Notes under the pieces: generated by a model
Database searches by the model: none
What the model saw: the letters and a program-made list of their open reading frames with translations, nothing else
Told to the model about the DNA's origin: nothing
In this document: in pieces, positions 23,889-32,869 of the stretch
Layout: every line of letters begins with the position of its first letter
Numbering within the stretch: position 1 is the first letter of the stretch
NCBI RefSeq assembly: GCF_937980635.1
Contig: NZ_CALJPG010000030.1
Location: forward strand, 20,318-84,317
DNA length: 64,000 nucleotides
From: an uncultured Campylobacter sp.
Lineage (GTDB): Bacteria; Campylobacterota; Campylobacteria; Campylobacterales; Campylobacteraceae
Reading direction: 5' to 3'
Position numbers and translations under genes: made by a program

Positions 23889-24452
23889 TTAATCCTTTAG
23901 AATTCTAGGCAGCGTGATGCCCTTTTGGCTTTGGTATTTGCCCTTTTTGTCGCAGTAGCTCACCTCGCACGGCTCATCTCCTTGCAGAAACAAAACCTGC
24001 GCTATGCCTTCATTTGCGTAAATTTTTGCAGGCAGCGGCGTGGTGTTGGAAATTTCAATCGTGATATGCCCCTCAAAACCGGGCTCAAAGGGCGTTACGT
24101 TTACGATGATGCCGCAGCGCGCGTAGGTGCTTTTACCCAGGCAGATCGCAAGCACGTCGCGCGGCATTTTGAAGTATTCGATAGTACGCGCTAGCGCGAA
24201 GGAATTCGGCGGCACGATGCAGACGTCGCCCTCAAAATCCACGACGTTTTTTGCGTCGAAATTTTTAGGATCGACGACCGTTCCGCCGACGTTTGTAAAA
24301 ATTTTAAACTCTCTTGCGACCCTTATATCGTATCCGTAGCTGGAAAGTCCGTAGCTAACGACGCCGCGACCGATATTTTCCTCGCAAAAGGGCGCTATCA
24401 TATCGTGCTGCTGCGACATCTGTCTGATCCATTTATCGCTTTTCAGTCCCAT
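23889..24452 (-). CDS. dcd: dCTP deaminase
   Basis: Dcd deaminates dCTP to dUTP, feeding dTMP synthesis. The 187-residue protein is full length: MGLKSDKWIRQM at the start, SSYGYDIRVAREFKIF near residue 36, CLGKSTYARCGIIVNVTPFEPGFEGHITIEISN near residue 110-140 (containing the catalytic Arg and Glu), and a C-terminal KYQSQKGITLPRI lid that closes over the triphosphate. A TATAAT on the minus strand at 24487-24492, about 35 bases before the ATG, is a good promoter. TTAAGGAAAT precedes the start. It heads the minus-strand run that includes topA. Confidence 0.95.
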   Translation of the reverse strand: MGLKSDKWIRQMSQQHDMIAPFCEENIGRGVVSYGLSSYGYDIRVAREFKIFTNVGGTVVDPKNFDAKNVVDFEGDVCIVPPNSFALARTIEYFKMPRDVLAICLGKSTYARCGIIVNVTPFEPGFEGHITIEISNTTPLPAKIYANEGIAQVLFLQGDEPCEVSYCDKKGKYQSQKGITLPRILKD

Positions 24453-24486
24453 AAAATTTCCTTAAAATAATCAAAATTTTTCGCGC

Positions 24487-24492
24487 ATTATA
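24487..24492 (-). promoter_or_regulatory. Predicted -10 box for dcd-topA
   Basis: TATAAT on the minus strand in an AT-rich divergent spacer, about 35 bases before the dcd ATG. Confidence 0.5.
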
Positions 24493-24506
24493 GCAGCAAA
24501 ATAAAA

Positions 24507-24512
24507 TATAAT
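24507..24512 (+). promoter_or_regulatory. Predicted -10 box for the asparaginase gene
   Basis: TATAAT on the plus strand, 64 bases before the ATG at 24576 and facing away from the dcd box. The leader is AT-rich and ends in TAAGGAGC. Confidence 0.45.
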
Positions 24513-24575
24513 AAAAATTTTATGCTAGAATTTTGCTTAAATTATAAAAATTTTATCACTTTTTAAGGAGCAACT

Positions 24576-25625
24576 ATGGGGCTACTCAAGAAATTTGCGT
24601 TTATTACGTTTTTTATCGCGTCATCTTTGGCTGCTGCGAAGCCAAATATTTATATTTTAGCTACCGGCGGCACTATCGCGGGAAGCAGCGCAAGCGCTAC
24701 GGAGGGTAACTATACCGCAGGCTCAAAGGGCGTAGAAGATATCTTAGCGACAGTGCCGCAGCTGGGGGATTTAGCTACGATTAAAAGCGAGCAAATTTCA
24801 AATATCGGCTCGCAGGATATGAACGATGAAATTTGGCTCAAGCTCGCAAACCGCGTAAGCGAACTGCTTACTAAAAACGATGTCGATGGCGTCGTCATCG
24901 TGCACGGAACCGATACGATGGAGGAGACGGCATATTTTTTAAGCCTGGTAGTAAAATCTAAAAAACCGATCGTTTTGGTGGGCGCGATGCGAAACGCCGA
25001 TTCGATGAGCGCGGACGGCCCGCTAAATATCTATAATGCCGTAAGCGTTGCGGCAGATAAAAACGCTCGCGAAAAGGGCGCTCTTGTAGTGATGAACGAC
25101 GAAATCCACGCCGCGCGCGAGGTTACGAAAACAAATACTACTAACGTTGCGGCTTTTGCCTCGCCGAATTCCGGCAAAATCGGCACCGTAAATTATGGCG
25201 TCGTAAATTTTTATATGGCGCCGCTTCGCAAACACACCGTTGCAAGCGAATTTAATATCAAGGATATCAAGGCCTTGCCGCGCGTCGATATCATCTATGG
25301 ACACGCGCAAGACAGCGGCGATTTGGTCGATGCAGCGGTGCAAAAAGGCGCTAAGGGCATCGTTGTAGCGGGCGTAGGCAGTGGAAATTTATATCCGGAT
25401 TTGCAGGCCGCGCTCGCAAAAGCTAGCGAAGCGGGCGTGGTCGTTGTGCGCTCAAGCCGCACGGGCAGCGGCTCAACTAGCGTTAGCTCGGAGGTGGACG
25501 ACGCAAAACTTGGCTTTCTAACCGCAGATAATCTAAATCCGCAAAAGGCGCGCGTGCTGCTGATGCTGGCCCTTAGCAAAACGAGCGATAAAGCGAAAAT
25601 TCAGAGCTTTTTTGCGACGCATTAA
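24576..25625 (+). CDS. ansB: Periplasmic L-asparaginase, type II
   Basis: This enzyme hydrolyses asparagine (and often glutamine) to aspartate and ammonia. Its 349-residue precursor starts with a signal peptide (MGLLKKFAFITFFIASSLAAA), so it acts in the periplasm. The two active-site signatures are complete: ATGGTIAGSS with nucleophile Thr33, and IVHGTDTMEETAYFL with Thr112 and Asp113. The conserved lysine region lies near VGAMRNADSMSADGP. The start has AAGGAG six bases upstream. A small stem, ACGCAG/CTGCGT (25625-25641), follows the stop. Released aspartate can be converted to fumarate for respiration, which fits the peptide and DcuC operon 5 kb downstream. Confidence 0.94.
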   Translation: MGLLKKFAFITFFIASSLAAAKPNIYILATGGTIAGSSASATEGNYTAGSKGVEDILATVPQLGDLATIKSEQISNIGSQDMNDEIWLKLANRVSELLTKNDVDGVVIVHGTDTMEETAYFLSLVVKSKKPIVLVGAMRNADSMSADGPLNIYNAVSVAADKNAREKGALVVMNDEIHAAREVTKTNTTNVAAFASPNSGKIGTVNYGVVNFYMAPLRKHTVASEFNIKDIKALPRVDIIYGHAQDSGDLVDAAVQKGAKGIVVAGVGSGNLYPDLQAALAKASEAGVVVVRSSRTGSGSTSVSSEVDDAKLGFLTADNLNPQKARVLLMLALSKTSDKAKIQSFFATH

Positions 25626-25992
25626 CGCAGAAACCCTGCGTGGATAGAATCTCGGCGCGGGGTTATAAAACAAAATTTCAGCGCGAAATTTTAAAGAAAA
25701 GCAAGGCGCGGAATTTAACGTTTGAAGCGTAGAATTCTAGTCGTAAAATTAAGTATAAATTTTAAATAATTCAAAATAATTTCGCGCTCTTGCGGCAAAA
25801 TTACGTGTCTCGCTTGCGAAGTTCGAGCTTAAAATGAACGAGGTAAATTGCAACCTATAAATCCTTAAAATCAGTCCGCAAATTCTGTCGTAAATTTCGC
25901 TTTGCACTTCTTAAAAGTCCCGCAAAAATCCATTTAAAGAAACAATTATAAAAATTTAGCTAAAATTTCGCAAATTTTTTCAGGAGAAATTT
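25626..25992. other. Intergenic stretch between ansB and accB
   Basis: About 370 bases, AT-rich and full of AAATTT-type hexamers. It starts with a short hairpin overlapping the ansB stop. The accB promoter must lie near its end, but I see only a weak TATAAA-like sequence near 25949. No gene or RNA is supported. Confidence 0.5.
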
Positions 25993-26451
25993 ATGACAAA
26001 AGCAGAAATCAAAGAGTTAATGGACTTTTTCGGTGAGAAGCAGGGCATTAACGAGCTAAAAATTAAAGATAAAGATTTTGAGATCGAGATAAAAAAATAT
26101 GGCCCATGCGGTGGGAGCACGCCTCAGCTCGCCGCACCGGCACCTGCCCCGCAGCTTGCTGCGCCTGCGGTAAACGTGCTCGTGGGCGATAAGCCCGCCT
26201 CAAAAGGCGCGATGGATACGATCGACAGCCCGATGGTGGGCACTTTTTATAAAGCGCCAAGTCCAGGTGCGGCAGAGTTCGTAAGCGTAGGCCAGGTCGT
26301 GCATAAGGGCGATACAATCGGCATAATAGAAGCGATGAAGATTATGAACGAGATTGAGGCGGAATTCGACTGCCGCATCAAAAAAGCCCTCGTCGACGAC
26401 GGACAGCCGGTCGAATATGCTATGGCGCTGTTTGAGGTCGAGAAGCTATGA
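25993..26451 (+). CDS. accB: Biotin carboxyl carrier protein of acetyl-CoA carboxylase
   Basis: AccB carries biotin between the biotin carboxylase and carboxyltransferase parts of acetyl-CoA carboxylase, the first step of fatty acid synthesis. The 152-residue protein has an N-terminal helical part (KEQMDFF-type start), an Ala/Pro-rich linker at about 45-62 (QLAAPAPAPQLAAPA) and a C-terminal biotinyl domain. The biotin attachment motif is EAMKI, with the modified lysine at about residue 116. DSPMVGTFYKAPSPGA is the usual BCCP thumb-containing opening. CAGGAGAAA precedes the ATG. It overlaps accC by four bases. Confidence 0.96.
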   Translation: MTKAEIKELMDFFGEKQGINELKIKDKDFEIEIKKYGPCGGSTPQLAAPAPAPQLAAPAVNVLVGDKPASKGAMDTIDSPMVGTFYKAPSPGAAEFVSVGQVVHKGDTIGIIEAMKIMNEIEAEFDCRIKKALVDDGQPVEYAMALFEVEKL

Positions 26452-27785
26452 GGGAGCTTAAGAAAATTCTAATCGCAAATCGCGGCGAGATCGCCCTGCG
26501 CGCGCTTCGCACGATCCAAGAGATGGGCAAGCAAGCCATCGTCGTGCACTCCACCGCTGATCAGGACGCGCTTTACGTCAAATACGCCGACGCGTCGGTC
26601 TGTATAGGCGGACCGCGCAGTAGCGATAGTTACCTAAATATCCCCGCGATCATCACAGCCTGCGAGCTAACCGAAGCCGACGCGATATTCCCGGGATACG
26701 GCTTTTTAAGCGAGAGCCAAAATTTTGTCGAAATTTGCGCCAAGCACGGCATTAAATTTATCGGTCCAAGCGTCGAGGCGATGACTTTAATGAGCGATAA
26801 GAGCAAGGCTAAGCAAGTGATGATGCGCGCGGGCATCCCTGTAGTGCCTGGCAGCGACGGCGCGATCGCAAGCGTCGAAGAGGCACGCAAGCTAGCCGCC
26901 GAAATCGGCTATCCGGTCATCATTAAAGCCGCAGCCGGCGGTGGCGGGCGCGGAATGCGCGTGGTCGAGCGCGAAGAGGATATCGAAAAGCTCTTTTGGT
27001 CGGCAGAGAGCGAAGCGATGAGTGCATTCGGCGACGGCACGATGTATATGGAAAAATATATCACAAACCCGCGCCACATCGAGGTTCAGGTCTTGGGCGA
27101 TGAGCACGGACACGTCGTGCATATCGGCGAGCGCGACTGCTCGATGCAGCGCCGCCACCAAAAGCTGATCGAAGAAAGCCCAGCCGTGATCTTGGACGAG
27201 CCTACGCGAAAGAGCCTGCACGAAACGGCGGTTCGCGCCGCCAAGGCGATCGGATACGCAAGCGCGGGAACGTTTGAGTTTTTATACGATAGCAAGGATA
27301 AGAAATTTTACTTCATTGAGATGAATACCCGCCTGCAGGTCGAACACACCGTAAGCGAGATGCGCAGTGGACTCGATCTGATCGAGTGGATGATCCGTAT
27401 CGCGCAGGGCGAGAAGCTACTGCCTCAAAGCGAGATAAAATTTAGCGGGCATGCGCTTGAGTGCCGCATCACCGCCGAGGACTCCAAAAGCTTTATGCCA
27501 AACCCGGGCAAAATTACAAAATACGTCGCTCCGGGCGGCAGAAACGTGCGTATGGATAGCCACGTCTATGAGGGCTACTCGGTGCCGCCTTACTACGACA
27601 GTATGATCGGCAAGCTCATCGTCCACGATAAGGACCGCGATCGCGCGATCGCGAAGATGAAGGTCGCGCTAGACGAGCTCATCATCGGCGGCATAAAATC
27701 GACGCGCGATTTTCATCTTAGGATGATGAACAACCCCGATTTCGTGGATAATAACTACGACACAAATTACCTAGCCAAGCATTAA
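26448..27785 (+). CDS. accC: Biotin carboxylase of acetyl-CoA carboxylase
   Basis: AccC uses ATP and bicarbonate to carboxylate the biotin on AccB. The 445-residue protein has the ATP-grasp carboxylase layout: ILIANRGEIALRALR at residues 8-22, GYGFLSESQNF near 86, the glycine-rich ATP loop KAAAGGGGRGMRVV near 160, HIGERDCSMQRRHQKLIEE near 225-243, and FIEMNTRLQVEHTVSE near 287. The start ATG overlaps the accB stop (ATGA), so the pair is translationally coupled. A perfect 14-base-pair terminator directly follows. A pyruvate-carboxylase A subunit would look similar, but the accB neighbour favours acetyl-CoA carboxylase. Confidence 0.95.
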   Translation: MRELKKILIANRGEIALRALRTIQEMGKQAIVVHSTADQDALYVKYADASVCIGGPRSSDSYLNIPAIITACELTEADAIFPGYGFLSESQNFVEICAKHGIKFIGPSVEAMTLMSDKSKAKQVMMRAGIPVVPGSDGAIASVEEARKLAAEIGYPVIIKAAAGGGGRGMRVVEREEDIEKLFWSAESEAMSAFGDGTMYMEKYITNPRHIEVQVLGDEHGHVVHIGERDCSMQRRHQKLIEESPAVILDEPTRKSLHETAVRAAKAIGYASAGTFEFLYDSKDKKFYFIEMNTRLQVEHTVSEMRSGLDLIEWMIRIAQGEKLLPQSEIKFSGHALECRITAEDSKSFMPNPGKITKYVAPGGRNVRMDSHVYEGYSVPPYYDSMIGKLIVHDKDRDRAIAKMKVALDELIIGGIKSTRDFHLRMMNNPDFVDNNYDTNYLAKH

Positions 27786-27786
27786 C

Positions 27787-27832
27787 TTTAAAATTCCAAG
27801 GGATGATACTCTTGGAATTTTAAAATTTTTTT
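27787..27832 (+). terminator. Rho-independent terminator after accC
   Basis: A perfect 14-base stem pairs 27787-27800 (ending TTCCAAG) with 27811-27824 (starting CTTGGAA) around a ten-base loop, then ATTTTTTT. Each arm contains an RAATTY site (AAATTC and GAATTT), so it is an inverted pair of that motif acting as a terminator. Confidence 0.85.
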
Positions 27833-28343
27833 GAAATTCTGCATTCAAGATTCCGTTTGAAATTTTGCATTTAAAAATCTACTTGAAATTTTGTTTTAAA
27901 ATTTTATCGTGCCACGTTTTAAAATTTTGCTATTAAATTTGCCGCTAAATCTAGGTGAAGATGCGCTGTCGTCGCGCGTGTTTTTAAGGGCGAGATTGAC
28001 GGCGGGGTTGGTAAATTTTACGTTCTTCGGCGGCTAAAATTTAGAATACGAGTCTTGGCTACCGCAAATACTTGTTTTCGTCTGCACCGATCTAGTTAAA
28101 ATTTGATGCCATGCATGCACTCTATCACCTATTTCGGCAATCGGCTGCCAATGTACGCGAGTAAGCGGTATAAAATTTATCGCACGAGCCGCTGTACCCG
28201 TTCGGCGTAAATTTTATCGCATTCGCCGTTGCGAGCGTGAAATAGTATCGAGCCGTAAATTTTAAACTATCTCGCTGTATGCGCTTGAGAAATGGTGTCC
28301 TGCTTCGCGGGCGAAGCGCGCTAGGTTTTTAAACCGTCAAATT
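27833..28343. other. Intergenic stretch without a supported gene
   Basis: About 510 bases between the accC terminator and the downstream end of a minus-strand hypothetical gene. The first 100 bases hold repeated AAATTTT/AAATTC motifs. No frame, tRNA-like fold or ribosome site stands out. Confidence 0.5.
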
Positions 28344-29345
28344 TCAAACGCCGAATTCCTCGTAAAATTTATTCAGATAATCGGCGTAATAGAAGTTTTG
28401 ATTTCTAGCGTCAAATTTACCCGCCAGTTCCAAAGCCGTTTTATAGTCGCTCTCATCGCCGAACGCGCTAACGGCGATGAAAAATCGCAGGTCGTTCAGA
28501 TCGTCGTTGCTATCGAGTATGGCGTGCGAGTGTTTGCGAGCTAAGCTTAACGCCGTCTCGCGCTCATCCAGCCTAACGGCGATCTCGATTAGCGGCGCGA
28601 TCTGATTTATCACGCGAGGATTTGACTCGATCGTCGCCGCGGCCTTGGGTAGCAGGGTTTTCGCCTCCCAGGTCCTGCCTAGCGCTATCATGCTAAAAAG
28701 TATCGGCGCGTAGGTTATGTGCGGCACCTCGGAGCAGCTTAGCTCGCCTGAGAGCAACGGTTCGGCTAGCTTTAGCGCCGCATCGTGCTCGCCGGCAAAG
28801 CACAGATACGCGATCTCATCGCTAGCCTCGCACGCTTCGCAGTCACTCATGTCGTCTTTGGCTAGCTTTTTCCACAGCTCGTAGTTTGCCCTCATTTCTC
28901 TGGCATCGCCCATGTCGATGTTTTGATTCATCAAAGCCTTGTAGTATGAGGCCAGCGAGAGTTCCAAGCGCTCATAGTAAAACAGCATCGCTTCGTTTGT
29001 CTCGTCTATGAGCTCTTTTTCTATCATGGAGCTTTTGGCGACGCCTGAGACGATCCATTTAAATTTCCACAGGCAGTCCGTAAAGTCATCGAAATTCGGG
29101 TATTCGCTTTCTTTTAAATTTTGCGCGATGTAGTTCGTGAGCCACATTAGCGCTCTGGTTATTAAAAACGCGCCGAATTTTTCAAAATCGTCGTTTAGCA
29201 CAAAGTCGCAAATTTGCGCGGCAAATTCGAAATTTTCCGCTTCTACGGCGTCTCTTATCGCGTCAAATAGACACTCCTCCTTATCTATCACACTTTTAAG
29301 CCCATTTAGCTTTTCATAAAGCCCCTCTAGCGAGCCATGTTCCAT
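28344..29345 (-). CDS. Hypothetical helical-repeat protein
   Basis: I do not recognise this 333-residue protein. It is acidic and almost wholly alpha-helical in appearance, with paired-helix stretches of about 35 residues such as EIAYLCFAGEHDAALKLAEP, PHITYAPILFSMIALGRTWE and IAVRLDERETALSLARKH, which look like degenerate TPR or Sel1-like repeats. There is no signal peptide or membrane segment, so it is probably a cytoplasmic scaffold protein. The start ATG has a strong GAGGAGCAAGG upstream, and TATAAT on the minus strand at 29375-29380 gives a promoter with a leader of about 24 bases. It stands alone, convergent with accC and divergent from the peptidase operon. Confidence 0.75.
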   Translation of the reverse strand: MEHGSLEGLYEKLNGLKSVIDKEECLFDAIRDAVEAENFEFAAQICDFVLNDDFEKFGAFLITRALMWLTNYIAQNLKESEYPNFDDFTDCLWKFKWIVSGVAKSSMIEKELIDETNEAMLFYYERLELSLASYYKALMNQNIDMGDAREMRANYELWKKLAKDDMSDCEACEASDEIAYLCFAGEHDAALKLAEPLLSGELSCSEVPHITYAPILFSMIALGRTWEAKTLLPKAAATIESNPRVINQIAPLIEIAVRLDERETALSLARKHSHAILDSNDDLNDLRFFIAVSAFGDESDYKTALELAGKFDARNQNFYYADYLNKFYEEFGV

Positions 29346-29374
29346 CCTTGCTCCTCATTAAATTTTTGCGATAA

Positions 29375-29380
29375 TTATAT
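29375..29380 (-). promoter_or_regulatory. Predicted -10 box for the helical-repeat gene
   Basis: TATAAT on the minus strand, 30 bases before the ATG at 29345, in an AT-rich spacer. Confidence 0.5.
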
Positions 29381-29541
29381 CCGTTTAGTCTGAAGTTAAG
29401 TAGGCGCGTCGCGATTTTAAAGCCTAAAAGGCAAAATGAAATTTAAACGCATTTTTAAAACAGCTCTGCTCGCGTGCCGTTTTAGCGCCCTATTTGCCGC
29501 CGCGATAGGTAAATTTCAGCTTTGTTATATAAATTTAATAT

Positions 29542-29547
29542 TAAAAT
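29542..29547 (+). promoter_or_regulatory. Possible -10 box for the peptidase-DcuC operon
   Basis: TAAAAT preceded by an AT-rich TTATATAAATTTAAT run, 37 bases before the first ATG of the five-gene operon. Confidence 0.35.
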
Positions 29548-29583
29548 GCCGTATTCATAAATTTTTTAAGAAAAGGGGAATTT

Positions 29584-30822
29584 ATGGACATAAACATGCA
29601 GCGCCTTAAAAGCGAGTTTGAGCAGATAAGCCGCTTTGGGGCTTTGGCGGGCGGCGGACTTACGCGGCTTGCATTTTCGCGCGAGGACAAAGAGGCGCGC
29701 GACTTCCTCATATCGCTACTTCAAAAAGAAAATTTCAAGATCAAAATCGACGATACGGGCAATATTTTCGCTAAATTTAGCGGCGTCAGCAATCCCGATT
29801 TGCCGTCCGTCAGCGCGGGCTCGCATATCGATAGCGTACCGCAGGGCGGCTTTTACGACGGTACGTTAGGCGTTATGGCGGCTTTAGAGGCGATCCGCGC
29901 GGTGCGAGATAGCGGAGAGAGGTTTGCGCGACCGCTGGAGCTCATCGTATTTGTTTGCGAGGAATCAAGCCGCTTTAAAATGGCGACCGTAGGCAGCAAG
30001 ATAATCAGCGGCAAGCTCTCGCGGCAGCGGCTGGGCGAGCTAAAGGATAAAGACGGAATTTCGCTGTTTGACGCTATGCAGGGTTTCGGGCTAAATCCCG
30101 CAAATTTAAAAAGCTGCGTCCTTCCCAAATCCAGCTTTCATAGCTATATCGAGCTTCATATCGAGCAGGGGCCGGTATTGCAGCGACGGGGCATCCCCGT
30201 AGGCATCGTCACGGGTATCGCCGCACCCGTGCGATACGAGCTGCGGATCGAGGGCAGGGCCGATCACAGCGGCGCTACGCCGATGGATATGCGCTGTGAC
30301 GCCCTAGCTTGCGCTAGCGAGATCGTTTTAAGCGCGGAGAGGATCGCCAAGGCGGGCAAAACCACGGTAGCAACGACGGGCTATGCAAATGCGATACCCG
30401 GCGTGCTAAACGTGATCCCGGGCTCCTGCACTCTAGGTCTTGATATACGCGATATAGACGAGGAAGCGCTTAGGGCGGCGGACTATAAAATTTGCGCCGC
30501 GATAGATGAAATTTGCGCTCGCAGAGGGTGCAGATTTGAACTAAAAAATCTCATCAAGGATCGTCCCGTAAAGCTAAGCGAGGAGATGATAGATCTGCTT
30601 GAGAGCTGTGCCGGCGAGCTTAAAATTCCAAGCCTAAGGCTTCCTAGCGGTGCGGGACATGACGCGATGAATATGACGGAGCTTGCGGATCGCGTGGGGA
30701 TGCTTTTCGTACCGTGCAAGGACGGTATCAGCCACAACGTAAACGAGAGCATAAACTGGCACGACGCGTTTGCCGCTACGAAGGTTTTGGCTGCGGCGAT
30801 GTTAAACTTAGCTAAAAAATAA
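29584..30822 (+). CDS. M20-family amidohydrolase (N-carbamoyl-L-amino-acid hydrolase/allantoate amidohydrolase type)
   Basis: The 412-residue protein is a zinc amidohydrolase of the HyuC/AllC/AmaB branch, which cleaves N-carbamoyl or related N-acyl amino acids. Metal-site segments are visible: SAGSHIDSVPQGGFYDGTLG (His and bridging Asp), VCEESSRFKMATVGSK (Glu pair), LHIEQGPVLQRRGI and the C-terminal GISHNVNES. The dimerisation domain contains GRADHSGATPMDMR. The substrate cannot be read; N-carbamoyl-aspartate or N-acyl amino acids would fit the neighbours. AAAAGGGG precedes the ATG by about five bases. It heads a tight five-gene run with spacers of 10-12 bases. Confidence 0.87.
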   Translation: MDINMQRLKSEFEQISRFGALAGGGLTRLAFSREDKEARDFLISLLQKENFKIKIDDTGNIFAKFSGVSNPDLPSVSAGSHIDSVPQGGFYDGTLGVMAALEAIRAVRDSGERFARPLELIVFVCEESSRFKMATVGSKIISGKLSRQRLGELKDKDGISLFDAMQGFGLNPANLKSCVLPKSSFHSYIELHIEQGPVLQRRGIPVGIVTGIAAPVRYELRIEGRADHSGATPMDMRCDALACASEIVLSAERIAKAGKTTVATTGYANAIPGVLNVIPGSCTLGLDIRDIDEEALRAADYKICAAIDEICARRGCRFELKNLIKDRPVKLSEEMIDLLESCAGELKIPSLRLPSGAGHDAMNMTELADRVGMLFVPCKDGISHNVNESINWHDAFAATKVLAAAMLNLAKK

Positions 30823-30832
30823 AGGAGAGAAT

Positions 30833-32149
30833 ATGGATGCTATCGCACAAAAAGTAGAGGCGCTAAAAAGCGAGATGATCGGGGATCGCAGGTTTTTTCA
30901 CTCGCATCCCGAGACGGGCTGGTTTACCTTTTTTACGACCGCGGTTATCGCAGATCGTATGCAGCGCTTGGGCTATGAGACAAAGCTCGGTCGCGATGTG
31001 GTAAAGCCCGAAGCCAGACAGGGCGTAGGTAGCAAGGATGCCTGCGAGAAGGCGATTGATCGCGCCCGAAAGCTGCTAAACGCAGATCAGATAAAATTTC
31101 TTGATGTGATGGAGGATGGACTAACGGGTCTCGTGGCGCAGATCGACACGGGGCGCGCGGGCAAGACGGTCGCTTTTAGATTTGATATAGACGGCGTAGA
31201 CGTGACCGAGAGCATGGACGCGGATCACCGCCCTTTTAAGGAGGGCTTTCGCTCCGACATTAGCGGCATTACGCACGCGTGCGGGCACGATGGGCATATC
31301 ACGATGGGACTTGCTTTGGCAAAGCTGATCGCGCAAAACTTAGACGATTTTAGGGGTAAATTTAGATTTATCTTTCAAACCGCCGAGGAGGGTACCAGAG
31401 GTGCCGTAGGTATGGAAGCTGCGGGAGTTACCAAGGGCGTGGATTATCTGCTTGGCGGTCATATCGGCTTTCAGGCAAACACGATGAGAGGCATCATCTG
31501 CGGTACCAAGAAGCTGCTTGCGACCACTAAATTTGACGTAAGCTTAAAAGGCAAGTCCGCTCATGCCGCGGGCGCGCCGCAAAACGGAGCCAACGCCCTG
31601 CTTGCCGCAGCCGAGATGGCGCTTGATATGCACGGCATCACTAGACACGCAGACGGCGTCACGCGTATCAATGTTGGAGTGCTGCGTGCGGGCGAAGGGC
31701 GCAACGTCATCGCGCCTAACGGCTATCTCGCGTGCGAGACGCGCGGCGAGAGCACGGAACTGAATGAGTTTATGAAGTCCAAATGCATGGACATAGTGGA
31801 GGGCGTTTCTAAAATTTACGGCGTTAGCTACGACGTGCAGGTTACGGGCGGTACCGCAGGCGGCGATAGCGACGAGGCTACCACGCAGCTTTACGAAGAT
31901 GCGGCGAAGGCGTCGCCGTTTATCGATGATGATAAAATCGTAAGGGAGCTAAGCTTCGGCGCATGCGAGGACTTCGCGCACTTTATGCGCTCGGTGCAAG
32001 ATGCGGGCGGTAAAAGCGGATATTTGATGATCGGCACGACGCTTGCGGCAGGGCATCACAACGCCAAATTTGACTTCGACGAGGATTCGCTACTTGCGGG
32101 AGTGGACGTGTATCTGCGCTGCGCGTATAAGCTAAACGGCAAAATTTAA
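30833..32149 (+). CDS. M20D amidohydrolase, AbgA-like
   Basis: The 438-residue protein resembles AbgA, one subunit of p-aminobenzoyl-glutamate hydrolase, and other M20D aminoacylases. Visible features are a FHSHPETGWFTFFT opening, AFRFDIDGVDVTE near residue 117, the metal-binding HACGHDGHITMGLA near 148-161, and FQTAEEGTRGA near 183. KSAHAAGAPQNGANAL near 241-256 belongs to the lid domain. AbgB, the partner subunit, is not in the operon, so this could be a single-subunit enzyme acting on other N-acyl amino acids. It starts ten bases after the previous gene with AAGGAGAG, and the PepE gene follows after ten bases. Confidence 0.82.
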   Translation: MDAIAQKVEALKSEMIGDRRFFHSHPETGWFTFFTTAVIADRMQRLGYETKLGRDVVKPEARQGVGSKDACEKAIDRARKLLNADQIKFLDVMEDGLTGLVAQIDTGRAGKTVAFRFDIDGVDVTESMDADHRPFKEGFRSDISGITHACGHDGHITMGLALAKLIAQNLDDFRGKFRFIFQTAEEGTRGAVGMEAAGVTKGVDYLLGGHIGFQANTMRGIICGTKKLLATTKFDVSLKGKSAHAAGAPQNGANALLAAAEMALDMHGITRHADGVTRINVGVLRAGEGRNVIAPNGYLACETRGESTELNEFMKSKCMDIVEGVSKIYGVSYDVQVTGGTAGGDSDEATTQLYEDAAKASPFIDDDKIVRELSFGACEDFAHFMRSVQDAGGKSGYLMIGTTLAAGHHNAKFDFDEDSLLAGVDVYLRCAYKLNGKI

Positions 32150-32159
32150 GGAAAGAGGC

Positions 32160-32858
32160 ATGAAAAGAGCACTACTTCTAAGCGCTTCTAGTTACAAAGA
32201 CAGCGGCTATCTGAACCACTGCAAGGGGTGGATCAAGGAATTTTTAGGAGGTCTTTGGGAGGATGAAATTTTATTTATTCCGTTTGCGGGCGTTAGGCGC
32301 ACAAACGAGCAATATGAGCAGAAGGTTGCGGACTGCTTGGAGAATAGCAATATCAGATCGATCCATCGATTTGCCGATATGAAAGCCGCCGTTAAAAATG
32401 CCAAATCGATCTGCATCGGCGGCGGCAATACCTTCGTGCTGCTAAATGAGCTTTATAAATTTGATCTCTTAGGCGCGATCAAAGACGCCGTGGACGGCGG
32501 TACGCCGTATTTCGGTTGGTCTGCGGGCGCAAACGTCGCGGGCAAGACGATGATGACTACCAACGACATGCCGATCGTCTTCCCGCCTTCGCCGGTAGCT
32601 CTGGGGATCTTTCCGTATCAGATCAATCCGCACTTCATAAGCGGTAAAATTTCAAACCACAACGGCGAGAGCAGGGAGGAGCGCCTGGAGGAGTTTTTGA
32701 TCGTCAATCAAAACGACAGCGTCTATGCTATGCCCGAGGGTAGCGCGTTTTTGATAAACGGAAACGAGTGCGAGGCGATGGGGCATGCGGACGTGCTAAA
32801 ATTCGAGTATAAAAAAGAGATCTCGCGCATCGCCGTGGGAAGTAAATTTAAAATTTAA
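32160..32858 (+). CDS. pepE: Alpha-aspartyl dipeptidase (peptidase E)
   Basis: PepE is a cytoplasmic serine peptidase (family S51) that specifically cleaves dipeptides with N-terminal aspartate, releasing aspartate. The 232-residue length fits. The fold markers are CIGGGNTFVLLNELYKF near residue 81 and the nucleophile elbow GWSAGANVAG near 119-128, with the usual catalytic serine. A MTTNDMPIV segment and the conserved histidine region INPHFISGK follow. The C-terminal MPEGSAFLINGNE is typical. It lies inside a tight operon directly before a C4-dicarboxylate carrier, which supports an aspartate-scavenging role. The ATG has GGAAAGAGG upstream. Confidence 0.93.
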   Translation: MKRALLLSASSYKDSGYLNHCKGWIKEFLGGLWEDEILFIPFAGVRRTNEQYEQKVADCLENSNIRSIHRFADMKAAVKNAKSICIGGGNTFVLLNELYKFDLLGAIKDAVDGGTPYFGWSAGANVAGKTMMTTNDMPIVFPPSPVALGIFPYQINPHFISGKISNHNGESREERLEEFLIVNQNDSVYAMPEGSAFLINGNECEAMGHADVLKFEYKKEISRIAVGSKFKI

Positions 32859-32869
32859 AAGGAGTTATC